From Lachnospiraceae bacterium A2 (GTDB taxonomy: Bacteria; Bacillota; Clostridia; Lachnospirales; Lachnospiraceae), in the NCBI GenBank assembly GCA_000403315.2, contig KE159640.1:10790-74789 (forward strand): a DNA stretch of 64,000 bases, given 5' to 3'. Within the stretch, counting starts at the first letter, position 1. The number at the start of each line of letters is the position of its first letter. Under the pieces are notes generated by a model. That model did no database searches, was not told the origin of the DNA, and saw only the letters and a list, made by a program, of their open reading frames with translations. Positions 8,691 to 16,559 of this stretch are shown here, one piece after another. A program made the translations under genes and the position numbers.

Positions 8691-9260
8691 TCATTTCCCC
8701 TCTAATTTTTTTGTTCCCTCAATTAAAATAGTTATTGATAATTCAAAACTATCTTTTATCAACTGTGTATTACCAAATGCGTTATGATTTTCAAGCAATG
8801 CAAAGCCCTCTAAAAAACTCCTAAACATTCTGACTAAATGAACACAATTATCTTGTGAAATATTTAGCGACTTAGTTACTTTGAAAAAAATTGTAAACAT
8901 TTTTGAAGTCACTTCGTTCATCTGTTCATTTTCAAACTGATTGTACCAAAGCATAGTACTAAAAACTCCTTGATTCTCTATTGCATATTCATGGAAAGCG
9001 TAGCACATAGCTCTAATCGCATCATATCCAGAAAGTCCTATTACGGCTTCAATAATTTTGTTCTCTAATTCTTTCCAACCATAAAGCATAAGCTGCTGTT
9101 TTAGGTCGTCAAGCCCGTCAATATGGTTATAAAGCGATGGGGACTTAACACCTAATTGCGCTGCAAGCGTTTTTAAGGATAAGTTTTCTATGCCTATCGT
9201 ATTTGCCATATATGCGGCTTCTTTGATAACCGATTCTTTATCAATTTTTATTTTGGGCAA
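8691..9260 (-). CDS. TetR/AcrR-family transcriptional regulator
   Basis: A 189-residue repressor. The N-terminal HTH reads NLSLKTLAAQLGVKSPSLYN followed by HIDGLDDLKQQ, typical of TetR proteins with a WHG-type C-terminal domain. The start is TTG at 9260, eight bases from AGGAGG. A consensus promoter at 9295-9323 carries a perfect inverted repeat around its -10 element, which fits autoregulation. The serine hydrolase lies downstream in the same direction and is the likely target. The ligand is unknown. Confidence 0.87.
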   Translation of the reverse strand: MPKIKIDKESVIKEAAYMANTIGIENLSLKTLAAQLGVKSPSLYNHIDGLDDLKQQLMLYGWKELENKIIEAVIGLSGYDAIRAMCYAFHEYAIENQGVFSTMLWYNQFENEQMNEVTSKMFTIFFKVTKSLNISQDNCVHLVRMFRSFLEGFALLENHNAFGNTQLIKDSFELSITILIEGTKKLEGK

Positions 9261-9287
9261 AATAAAGCACCTCCTTTTGCTTACTTT

Positions 9288-9323
9288 GATTTGTATTTTA
9301 ACAAATCCGATTAGTTATGTCAA
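9288..9323 (-). promoter_or_regulatory. Promoter and operator of the tetR gene
   Basis: On the minus strand TTGACA (9323-9318) and TAAAAT (9300-9295) are separated by 17 bases. GATTTGT and ACAAATC form a perfect 7-bp inverted repeat exactly flanking the -10 hexamer (9288-9307), the position expected for a TetR autorepression site. Confidence 0.75.
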
Positions 9324-9359
9324 GATATTAGGAATTGGAAGAGGATTCCGTAATCGTAG

Positions 9360-9509
9360 GCATTCGTGGAAATGTGTATAACTGGCTGTCTTATGGAATT
9401 GTGGGTAACTCTGTTTGCGGGACGTGGGAAAGCTGCACTTTAGCTTTTCCACGTGCTGTGAATAGAGTTATCCATGATTCCATAGCCAGTTATGCACATT
9501 TCCACAATG
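9360..9509. repeat. 150-bp imperfect palindrome with DnaA-box-like sites
   Basis: The arms 9360-9436 and 9447-9509 are reverse complements at roughly 80-85 percent, closing on a short loop near AAGCTGCACTTTAGCTT. Each arm carries a TTATNCACA match: TGTGTATAA at 9373-9381 and TTATGCACA at 9490-9498. The short open frame through it follows the symmetry of the DNA and is unlikely to be a gene. A diverged inverted copy of the left arm lies at 41345-41424. It could be a MITE-like repeat or a structured origin-like site. Confidence 0.7.
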
Positions 9510-9604
9510 CTTGCCTTTTGGTCTTTGGCTTCTTTGGTTCGGAATAGCGTAGTGCTGGCGGTCTATCTCTTGTTTTCGGTCGCTTGCTTCTTTACCGTAC
9601 ATGA

Positions 9605-10190
9605 GCATTATTCCATGAATTGCATCCAGAAATAGCTTCATTTGATTATTCATGGAGCATTGTAAGCGATCCGAAAAAAGCGGACTATGCAGAGTCTGAA
9701 TTGAAAAATATTGTAGCCACTCATACTGATATTGCATTAGAAGTTATTGGCACTATAATTGAGTATGAAAAAAAGATAAATTCTTTTGCCTTTGGCAGTA
9801 TGGAGGTACTTTCGTGGCTGGTATTCCTCTTTGGCGTTATCAACCTCATTAACACGGCCCCCTCTAACCAAATGTCAAGAAAACAGTGTTTTGCGTTCCA
9901 TCGGTCTGACACAAAAACAGCTATGCAAAATGAACATCTGCGAGGGGCTATACTATATGTTCTTTGCAACATTGGCGACGCTGATCGTTGGGCTTCCGGC
10001 TTCCATCTTTGCTTGTAGAAAAATGAGTGCAGGTGCTTTTGCTGGAAATATAGTGCCTTATAAATTCCCGGATTTGGAAATGGGACTGTTTATTCTGGTG
10101 CTATTCGGAATGGAACTGATCTTGTCTGTCCGGACAATCCGCAGGCAGAAAAAACAATCCCTGATTGAACAAATGCGGGCGATGGAATAA
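9605..10190 (+). pseudogene. FtsX-type ABC permease, C-terminal remnant
   Basis: Two frames together give the end of a FtsX/MacB-type permease: an extracellular piece and membrane segment (SMEVLSWLVFLFGVINLINT), then the signature VLRSIGLTQKQLCKM, two more membrane segments and a basic tail ending IEQMRAME. The frames shift near 9880, and everything N-terminal to about residue 600 of a usual permease is missing because a stop sits at 9602. It is a relic of an ABC exporter, perhaps one of the BceB type found at 21126. Confidence 0.75.
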
Positions 10191-10205
10191 CCGTATGGAA
10201 TCGGT

Positions 10206-10233
10206 GGGACGGCGTGTGCTGTCCCGCTTTTTT
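10206..10233 (+). terminator. Rho-independent terminator
   Basis: GGGAC (10206-10210) and GTCCC (10221-10225) form a short stem followed by GC and six T, directly after the permease remnant. Confidence 0.6.
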
Positions 10234-10355
10234 CATCATATATTATAAAATTTTTGAAATATCCGAGCTTTGTAACAATTCAGCCTGTTTTTCTGTCGAA
10301 ATCAAAGTCGTCTCTGACATTTGTGTAATATTTGTAGTTTCTCCCAAATGATTAA

Positions 10356-10628
10356 TCATTCTATTGCCTCATTTTTAAAAACAGGATTGAACTTATACCC
10401 TTTCCCTCTGATAGTTATTACTCCGGCGGTTAAATGTATGCCCTCATTATTCTTTTCCAATGCCCTGCATATAGGATTGATAACTAAATCGCCACGATAT
10501 AGTATATCATTATCTAACACACAATCCCATATCTGATATTCCTCTGTCCTTTTCTGTATGCCTGACAAAATCTCCTTCAAAATATTTTCCTCTGGCCTGT
10601 GAAAATAAAGTATTAAAAATTTTCCCAT
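10356..10628 (-). pseudogene. Probable OmpR-type regulator remnant with internal deletion
   Basis: The 90-residue frame has no intact family match. Its middle (RGDLVINPICRALEKNNEGI followed by HLTA) looks like the start of an OmpR-family winged-helix domain. Its end (ITIRGKGYKFNP) looks like the end of the same domain. The recognition helix that should lie between them, about 50 residues, is absent. I read it as a decayed response-regulator fragment; a short novel protein cannot be excluded. Confidence 0.4.
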
Positions 10629-10669
10629 ATGCCACTATTATCTTCATTGTTAAACTGCTGATATGTTCG

Positions 10670-11518
10670 CTACACTAATGCAGACAGAACTTTCTTTATA
10701 TCTTCATCAATGCAAATCGACTGTTTTTCTATCTCTTTTGGGCATGATGCCTCCCCAAAATTGATACACGCATAAACAGCTTTTTCATTCTGTTCGGCCG
10801 CCCTCCAAAAAGGAAATTTTATAATTACCGGCGTATTTGCGCCAACTCCTAATTCAAGGTACAAAATATGCAGTTTTTCATGCCTGCGTACAAAGTCACT
10901 GTACCTTTGGCCTGCCTCATACCATCCATTATCCTGCACAAAAGTATCATCACATCTTAGATTCATACTCATAGGTTTGCCACACACAGGGCAATGCGGA
11001 ATCAACTCTGTTGGCACTTTCATATCCTTTTGCAGCTCTATCATCCGCCTTACTGTTTCTTCATTATCATAGGTCTTCTGGTGACATGGCTCGCTGCATT
11101 GCCATAACCCATAATCGCCCTGTGTGTAAAAAATTCTTTTTTTATCAAAACCCGCAAGCTGGAGCTGGTGATCCACATTTGTAGTCAGCACAAAATAATC
11201 CTTTTCATTTATCAAGTCATAAAGATTTCTATAAACTTCCGTACTCCCCGGCTGATAACGGTTATACCATATGTGTCTGCTCCACCATGCCCAATGTTCC
11301 TCAACGCTGTTAAAGGAATAAAATCCTCCCGAATACATATCCCTTATCCCATATTTATCCGCAAAATCAGAGAAATACTTCCTGAAACGCTCTCCCGAAT
11401 AAGTCAGTCCTGCCGCTGTGGAAAGCCCTGCACCTGCACCGATTAAAACTGCATCTGCATTTCCAAGTTCATCCTTCAGCCTGTCAATTTTGTGTAAGTA
11501 ACTCTCTGTAGATTTCAT
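10670..11518 (-). CDS. SirTM-class sirtuin (protein ADP-ribosyltransferase)
   Basis: A 282-residue NAD-binding protein of sirtuin class M. It has the Rossmann loop IGAGAGLSTAAGLTYSG at residues 26-42, TTNVDHQ with N114, and YTQGDYG with Q133. Class M sirtuins have this Asn/Gln pair in place of the usual catalytic His and are known to ADP-ribosylate lipoylated GcvH-like proteins. A zinc-binding set (C141, C145 and CPVC) is present. I chose the ATG at 11518; the longer frame runs into the macrodomain gene. The two overlap by 35 bases, the known SirTM-macrodomain pairing. No GcvH-L or lipoate ligase gene is nearby. Confidence 0.88.
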   Translation of the reverse strand: MKSTESYLHKIDRLKDELGNADAVLIGAGAGLSTAAGLTYSGERFRKYFSDFADKYGIRDMYSGGFYSFNSVEEHWAWWSRHIWYNRYQPGSTEVYRNLYDLINEKDYFVLTTNVDHQLQLAGFDKKRIFYTQGDYGLWQCSEPCHQKTYDNEETVRRMIELQKDMKVPTELIPHCPVCGKPMSMNLRCDDTFVQDNGWYEAGQRYSDFVRRHEKLHILYLELGVGANTPVIIKFPFWRAAEQNEKAVYACINFGEASCPKEIEKQSICIDEDIKKVLSALV

Positions 11519-12280
11519 AGTCAATATCCTTGAAAACATTAAATGCCACCTCCATCCTGCCCCTGTCTGCTTTCTTAAACTCCCTGACCGTTTCCACTGC
11601 AATCTCTGCCGCTTTATCGTTGGGAAAATGAAATTCCCCTGTTGAAATACAGCAAAACGCAATGCTCTTAATCCCATTTTCCAAAGCCGCTTTAAGGCAT
11701 GAACGATAACAGTCTGAAAGCTGTTCACAGTCTTTTTTCTGCAGCCGCTCTGAAATAATTGGCCCGACTGTGTGTACTACATAGCTGCATGGCAGATTGT
11801 ACCCCTTAGTAATCATTGCCCTGCCTGTCGGTTCTTCATAATTCCTGCCATATATTCTATGTTTTTCTTCCATAAGCGCATTACATTCGCTCCTTAGCTG
11901 AATCCCTGCCTAAGTATGGATTGCATTATCTATGCAGCCATGACAAGGGCAAAAACACCCCAACATCTGACTATTGGCGACATTTACAATCGCATCCACC
12001 TTTAATGTTGTAATATCTCCCTGCCATAAATAAATATCCTGCTCTATCTGCGGCAGTTCGGAAAGCTCCGTTATCCCTTTGCCGTTTGTTTCAGACTGTA
12101 AATATTCATTCTGTATCTTTATAAATTCCTCTCCGATTGTTTCCGGCATACGGATATTGAACAGGAAACGCAGCAATTTTTTTGTTCCCCTGCTTCAACT
12201 GGTATCCTCATTTGTGCGTATCGTGGCTGTTCTTTTAACAGCCTGCTTATCAAAAATTCTCTTTTTTCTTCCTGCGTCAC
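11484..12280 (-). pseudogene. Macrodomain ADP-ribose hydrolase, interrupted
   Basis: Partner of the adjacent SirTM, of the macrodomain type that removes ADP-ribose from proteins. It starts at GTG 12280 (TQEEKREFL), which overlaps the previous gene as GTGA. The frame is lost at a run of seven A (12177-12183) where eight would keep it. It resumes as [31 protein letters not shown] and [16 protein letters not shown], then meets an in-frame TAG at 11910-11912 where a Tyr or Phe codon is usual. It continues with AGIQLRSECNALM and the VHTVGP and ISTGEFHFP motifs to a normal end. Two lesions make it probably inactive, unless the base calls are wrong. Confidence 0.8.
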
Positions 12281-12576
12281 GTTATCCCCTCTTTCTGACT
12301 GCCCCGCTTTTTTAGCCTGTTATAGAAATTCTTGCCCTTAGCTGTCAGAAAATATAAACCATCCGTATCATAGTCCATAATATCTATGGCACAGGTAACA
12401 GGTTCACCATTCCCGTCTGTGGTAGCCGCTACAACAGTATATATCTGCTCCACAATATATCTCAATGCCTGTATAATATCCCTTTCTGTCAGACAAGCGG
12501 AGTATCGGAAACCTCCACCGCCTGTATCTGTTTGATTTAGCCCTGCCACTAAAACTTGCCATTTTGATTCTGCCAT
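12277..12576 (-). pseudogene. Pyridoxamine 5-phosphate oxidase-family protein, truncated
   Basis: About 70 residues match the N-terminal half of a small flavin-binding protein of the PNPOx-like split-barrel family: IVEQIYTVVAATTDGNGEP, then TCAIDIMD and LYFLTAKGKNFYNRLKKRG. Normally another 60-70 residues of barrel follow; here the frame ends with QKEGIT. The end is coupled to the macrodomain GTG start. Its own start is unclear because the frame runs back into the NTF2-like gene without a ribosome site. I read it as a deletion derivative that keeps operon spacing. Confidence 0.6.
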
Positions 12577-12920
12577 GCAGATTTTTCAGCGATTGTTTCC
12601 ATAACATCCCAATGCTCGGCAATCAGACCGTCTTTGCCAATGCGGAAAATATCAAATGCAACCTGTTCTCCTGCGCCCGCAAAATTGTAAACCGTCTGAA
12701 GGAATACCTTGTCGCCGTCCTCAAATGCCCTTATGTTCCTTACCGTAGTTTTTACCGGTGCAGATGCGAGGTAGGAAACAGAGCCTACAAACGCTTCCCG
12801 TCCTGTGCCATATGCCAGATTGTGCTGGATATAACCTTCTGCCAAAAGGCTTGCTGCCTTCTTGGTATCTCCTGTTGCAAAAGTGCCGATCAGTTCCAAT
12901 GCTTTCTGTGTGTTTGTCAT
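12549..12920 (-). CDS. NTF2-like / SnoaL-type protein
   Basis: A 123-residue cone-fold protein. It contains a helical start (TQKALELIGTFATGD), YIQHNLAYGTGREAFVG, and the strand pattern ending FDIFRIGKDGLIAEHWDV, typical of SnoaL/NTF2-like enzymes acting on small hydrophobic ligands. The ATG at 12920 follows AAGGAGG; the upstream extension is promoter DNA. It is the first gene of the cassette leading to SirTM and has a consensus promoter with two operator-like repeats shared with the Rrf2 gene. Substrate unknown. Confidence 0.75.
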   Translation of the reverse strand: MTNTQKALELIGTFATGDTKKAASLLAEGYIQHNLAYGTGREAFVGSVSYLASAPVKTTVRNIRAFEDGDKVFLQTVYNFAGAGEQVAFDIFRIGKDGLIAEHWDVMETIAEKSAWQNQNGKF

Positions 12921-12955
12921 AATAAAAGACCTCCTTGAATTTTTCTTTGTTTTTG

Positions 12956-13020
12956 TTGTAACTATTTTTGTTACAATAAAAACTTTAACACGTTTATGTT
13001 GTAATGTCAATAGTTACATC
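12956..13020 (-). promoter_or_regulatory. Promoter and operators of the NTF2-macro-SirTM cassette
   Basis: On the minus strand TTGACA (13010-13005) and TAAAGT (12987-12982) are 17 bases apart. The -35 lies inside TGTAACTATTGACATTACA (12999-13020 with flanks). A perfect TTGTAAC-N7-GTTACAA repeat (12956-12976) covers the expected start point. The first site matches the one at the rrf2-type promoter in 21 of 22 bases. Confidence 0.78.
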
Positions 13021-13028
13021 AAAATTTT

Positions 13029-13070
13029 TCAAAAAATAAAGAGCCTTATTTAACTCGAAAAATGGCTCTT
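13029..13070 (-). terminator. Terminator of the Rrf2-family gene
   Basis: On the minus strand AAGAGCC and GGCTCTT form a 7-bp stem around an 18-base AT-rich loop, then TATTTTTTG follows. It separates the regulator gene from the cassette promoter. Confidence 0.7.
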
Positions 13071-13086
13071 AAACGTAGTGTCTATT

Positions 13087-13545
13087 TTATTGTTTATCTG
13101 TCACTGAATTTTCCATTGCAATATACTTTTCTATGTCATCTTTAGCATCCTTTATCGTTATGCTTTTCATTTCACGTTCCATAGCCGCCTGCACCCGTTC
13201 CAGTTTGTCATCTAAGCCTTTATGTATATTTCTCCCAACAGGGCAGGACGTAGAAGGATTATCATGGAAATGAAACAGTTTATTATCCTCGACACACTCG
13301 ACAGCTAAATATACATCATAAAACGTTATTTCATCCAATGGCTTGGCTATGGCTGTACCTCCCGTTCCCCTTGCCACTGTAATCAGTCCCGCCGCTTTTA
13401 GCTGTGTCAGCAATCGTCGGATTACTACAGGATTTACATTTACGCTGCCTGCTAAAAAATCACTGGTTATCTTATAATCTTTTCCAAAAACATCAATACA
13501 GGCAAAAATATGTATTGCTATGGTAAACCTGCTTGAAATCTGCAT
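13087..13545 (-). CDS. Rrf2-family transcriptional regulator
   Basis: A 152-residue regulator beginning MQISSRFTIAIHIFACIDVF, with an HTH (VNVNPVVIRRLLTQLKAAGL) and wing ARGTGGTAIAKP. Three cysteines (residues about 16, 84, 101) are present but not in the strict IscR spacing, so iron-sulfur binding is uncertain; sensing of oxidative or thiol stress is possible. I prefer the ATG at 13545 because AAAGGAG precedes it. The upstream ATG at 13566 would lie at the transcription start predicted by the perfect promoter. It probably controls itself and the downstream cassette through the shared operator. Confidence 0.85.
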   Translation of the reverse strand: MQISSRFTIAIHIFACIDVFGKDYKITSDFLAGSVNVNPVVIRRLLTQLKAAGLITVARGTGGTAIAKPLDEITFYDVYLAVECVEDNKLFHFHDNPSTSCPVGRNIHKGLDDKLERVQAAMEREMKSITIKDAKDDIEKYIAMENSVTDKQ

Positions 13546-13571
13546 ATCGGTCAACTCCTTTCCCATAGCTA

Positions 13572-13610
13572 ATTATATTACCGCCAAATTGTAATGTCAA
13601 TGGTTACATC
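13572..13610 (-). promoter_or_regulatory. Promoter and operator of the rrf2-type gene
   Basis: TTGACA (13600-13595) and TATAAT (13577-13572) with 17-base spacing form a full consensus promoter. The operator TGTAACCATTGACATTACA overlaps the -35 and matches the cassette promoter site at 12999-13020 in 21 of 22 bases. Confidence 0.8.
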
Positions 13611-13668
13611 TGCATTTATCTAACCAATCGCATATCCCCATTTTTTCATTAAGTTGTAATTTTTATAA

Positions 13669-15136
13669 CACCACTTTACAACTTTTTGAAAAATAAAATA
13701 ACGCACAAGGCACTTTCTAATGTATAATAAGTTTGCACACAAAACTATACGAAAGATGGTGACCTTGTACGTCAGACTTATTATACAACGAAAACAATCT
13801 AATTGGTAGACTGTACCGTTATTTTTATATTTATTTTAAAACTTTTTCCTTACCAACTATTGAAACCTTGTTCCTGCTGGTGTTATCTATCCTTGCTATG
13901 GAGTCGGCAGGTTCCATCCGTTCGCTGTACAGACATTTTTTATCAGGGATTACAGAAAAATCCCTGAATGCATTTTACTATGCATGTTCTTATGCAAAAG
14001 CTGATTATTCTAGATTTATGAATGTTACTGCTGGTATGGCTTTAAAGCTCATACCAGAAAAATTGTCCTCCCAGCCTGTCTTCCTGTGTATTGATGATAC
14101 AATGGTTGCAAAATTCGGCAAAAAATTTGAGGATGCTTCAAAGCTTTTCGACCATGCTGCGCATAATGGCTCTAATTACCTGAATGGACACTGTTTTGTG
14201 AGCGTAATGCTCTGTGTCCCTGTATGGAATAAGGACAGGATCCATTATCTGTGCGTACCGCTTGGATACCGCATGTGGCAGAAAAAGGAATCTAAACTGG
14301 AACTGGCTGCATCTATGGTGCGGCATGTAATGCCTGTCTTGCGTACAAAGAAAAACGTCGTCCTCCTTTGTGACAGCTGGTATGTAAAAAAGAGCCTTGT
14401 TTCTATCGTAGACGAATATGAAAACCTTGGCCTTATAGGAAATGCAAGGCTTGATTCCGTCATTTATGATTTGCCGCCACAGCGGACGGGAAAAAGAGGA
14501 CGTCCTGCAACGCATGGCGACAGGCTCTCCATCCAGGATGATTTTACTCTGTCAGATGAAAAAATTGGAGGCTATTACATGGCTGTGCGCCGTGTCCTTA
14601 CAAACATTTTTGGCAAAAGGACCGTTCTGGCATATGTTACATCAGCGGACAAGGAAAATGGTGGCAGGCGTTTATATTTCAGCACAGTTTTTCCAGAACA
14701 GCTGCAGATATTCTGTGCCTGGCAAGAAAAATCCCCACTGAATCAGACAGGAAGCAGCCGTATGCAGTTTATACCTCTGATGCTTTATGCTTTTCGGTGG
14801 AACATCGAAGTAAGTTATTACGAACAGAAAACCTTCTGGTCATTATGCAGCTACATGGTGCGGAGCCGCAAAGGGATAGAAATGCTTGTCAATCTAATCA
14901 ACATAGCGTATTGTGCAATGAAACTTTTGCCGTATCAGGACAAGACGTTTTCCAAATACCAGACAGAAAGCGTCCAGGAATTTCGTTTCGTACTGAGCGA
15001 AAAAATTCGCCAGCAGGTATTTTATGCCATTTTCGTGAAAAAAGCCGAAACACACATAAAATCAAAAGCTATAATTAAGGTTTTAAAACAACTGATTCAG
15101 CATCAGGGATATTATTTATAAAGTTGTAAAGTGGTG
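13669..15136 (+). mobile_element. IS4-family insertion sequence (first of a pair)
   Basis: The 1468-bp element ends in 16-bp perfect terminal inverted repeats (CACCACTTTACAACTT at 13669-13684 and its complement at 15121-15136). It is flanked by the 5-bp direct repeat TATAA (13664-13668 and 15137-15141), a target-site duplication. It encodes one transposase. Confidence 0.88.
13868..15121 (+). CDS. IS4-family DDE transposase
   Basis: At least 417 residues. The DDE triad is visible as CIDDTMV, LLCDSWY and the IS4 signature YAFRWNIEVSYYEQK (Y-2-R-3-E-6-K). The reading frame is open upstream to 13766 (LLYNENNLIGRLYRYFYIYF) and looks coding, but no ATG, GTG or TTG lies in frame there. The start at 13868 is the first TTG, so either a start was lost by a small change near 13750-13770 or initiation is unusual. 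Otherwise the enzyme looks complete. Confidence 0.85.
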   Translation: MFLLVLSILAMESAGSIRSLYRHFLSGITEKSLNAFYYACSYAKADYSRFMNVTAGMALKLIPEKLSSQPVFLCIDDTMVAKFGKKFEDASKLFDHAAHNGSNYLNGHCFVSVMLCVPVWNKDRIHYLCVPLGYRMWQKKESKLELAASMVRHVMPVLRTKKNVVLLCDSWYVKKSLVSIVDEYENLGLIGNARLDSVIYDLPPQRTGKRGRPATHGDRLSIQDDFTLSDEKIGGYYMAVRRVLTNIFGKRTVLAYVTSADKENGGRRLYFSTVFPEQLQIFCAWQEKSPLNQTGSSRMQFIPLMLYAFRWNIEVSYYEQKTFWSLCSYMVRSRKGIEMLVNLINIAYCAMKLLPYQDKTFSKYQTESVQEFRFVLSEKIRQQVFYAIFVKKAETHIKSKAIIKVLKQLIQHQGYYL

Positions 15137-16459
15137 TATAAATGAGTAAATACCAAATATTGCACAAAATAAAGACACCCGCTGCTGAATGATGTATCAT
15201 TGAAGTACCAACAAACAACATACTCAAACAACAAGGGGGTGTCCGTTGCAAACAGTATACATCATTCCAACAGTATTTACAATTACTTTAAAACCTTAAA
15301 ACTCGGATTATTTTTATCCGATGTGTACCTAAACCATCTGATGACTATCATTGTTTCCGTTTTCCTCCGTGGTTACAGGGGGAAAACTGTAGATTTCGCC
15401 GAAGTAAGTAACCAGCACAGAACCACAACCGCCTATTTCCTGAACCACGGCAAGTGGAATGATTCCGCTCTCCAGGATACTTTGAAAAATGCCGTCATAC
15501 AGGTTATTTATCAGGAAGCGCAACGCTCAGGACAGCCTGTTTTCTGTATTGTAGATGATACGATTGCTTCGCATACCAGGCCTTCGTCACAGGCCGGGCA
15601 TCCAATTGAAGCAGCGTACTTCCATCAATCCCATTTAAAGGGCTGTCAGGATTATGGGCATCAGATTGTTTCCGTCATGCTTTCCTGTAATGGACTCATA
15701 CTGAATTATGCCAATATCCTGTATGACAAATCAAGATCAAAGATACAGAGTGTCCAGGAGATTGCAGATGAGCTTCCCGTGGCACCGGTGATTTCCTATT
15801 TCCTTTGCGACAGCTGGTATACCTCCGTAAAGGTAATGGACAGTTTTATCCGGAAAGGGTTTTATACGACCGGAGCGCTGAAGACCAACCGGGTCATCTA
15901 TCCATGCGGGATCCGTCAGAAAGTCAGTGAGTTTGCCCTTCATTTGAGAAAAACAGACCGTGCTGTCAGCCTTGTGACCGTTGGCGGCCGTGAATTCTAT
16001 GTGTACCGCTACGAAGGAGAACTCAATGATATTCCAAACGCGGTGGTTATTATCAGCTATCCCCGGGAATCTTTTGGAGATCCGAAAGCGCTGAGGGTAT
16101 TTATATCCACAAATGCCGGAATATCCACACAGGAAATCCTTGACACATATACAGAACGGTGGGCAATCGAATTATTTTTCCGTCAGAGCAAAAACAGACT
16201 CGCGCTGGACAAATATCAGATCCGCTCACGGCAGGGAATCGAGCGGTACTGGCTGATTATGTCATTGGTTCATTACATGTGCTGTATGTATTCCGGGAAA
16301 TACAATACCTTCGAGGAAGGATACTGGTATTTTCAAGATCAAGTCAAAACAGAGCGAATCGGTAATCTGCACCAGTTCATAAAAAATGGTGCGTCACTTG
16401 AAGCTGTTTTGAAATTGGTAGGGTAGTTTTGTGCAAATTTCTATATTTGCTCATTTATA
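15137..16459 (+). mobile_element. IS4-family insertion sequence (second of a pair)
   Basis: Imperfect inverted repeats of about 30 bp lie at 15137-15170 and 16429-16459 (TATAAATGAG start, TTGCACAAAA inner end on both). It abuts the first IS with no spacer beyond the shared TATAA, so its own target duplication cannot be separated. The exact ends may be off by a few bases. Confidence 0.75.
15200..16426 (+). CDS. IS4-family DDE transposase
   Basis: Up to 408 residues with the triad VDDTIAS, LCDSWYTS and the perfect IS4 signature YTERWAIELFFRQSK. The frame begins at TTG 15200. A GTG at 15239 is an alternative, as the only ribosome-like site, AAGGGGG, lies close to it. It differs clearly from the neighbouring transposase, so the two IS are of separate origin. 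No frameshift or internal stop is seen. Confidence 0.88.
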   Translation: MKYQQTTYSNNKGVSVANSIHHSNSIYNYFKTLKLGLFLSDVYLNHLMTIIVSVFLRGYRGKTVDFAEVSNQHRTTTAYFLNHGKWNDSALQDTLKNAVIQVIYQEAQRSGQPVFCIVDDTIASHTRPSSQAGHPIEAAYFHQSHLKGCQDYGHQIVSVMLSCNGLILNYANILYDKSRSKIQSVQEIADELPVAPVISYFLCDSWYTSVKVMDSFIRKGFYTTGALKTNRVIYPCGIRQKVSEFALHLRKTDRAVSLVTVGGREFYVYRYEGELNDIPNAVVIISYPRESFGDPKALRVFISTNAGISTQEILDTYTERWAIELFFRQSKNRLALDKYQIRSRQGIERYWLIMSLVHYMCCMYSGKYNTFEEGYWYFQDQVKTERIGNLHQFIKNGASLEAVLKLVG

Positions 16460-16489
16460 GTTGTAAACTTTTTTGAATCGTATTGTCTT

Positions 16490-16531
16490 TTCATTTGTTT
16501 TGTGTTATAGTGTTATGTATAATAGTATAAC
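16490..16531 (+). promoter_or_regulatory. Promoter/operator region of the GntR-ABC operon
   Basis: A TTGTTTTGTG stretch and a TATAGT/TATAAT-rich block lie just upstream. GTTAT-N10-ATAAC (16512-16531) is an inverted repeat placed for binding by the YtrA-type repressor encoded next. Confidence 0.5.
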
Positions 16532-16559
16532 AGTTAAAACAGCAAGAAGGTGAGATGGA

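Noticed and set aside
9288..9510. Chromosomal oriC
   Set aside because: Only two exact DnaA-box-like sites and no dnaA/dnaN genes; the repeat has a second copy.
9335..9547. 70-codon frame through the palindrome
   Set aside because: It follows the symmetry of an inverted repeat and the half copy at 41345 does not keep the same frame convincingly.
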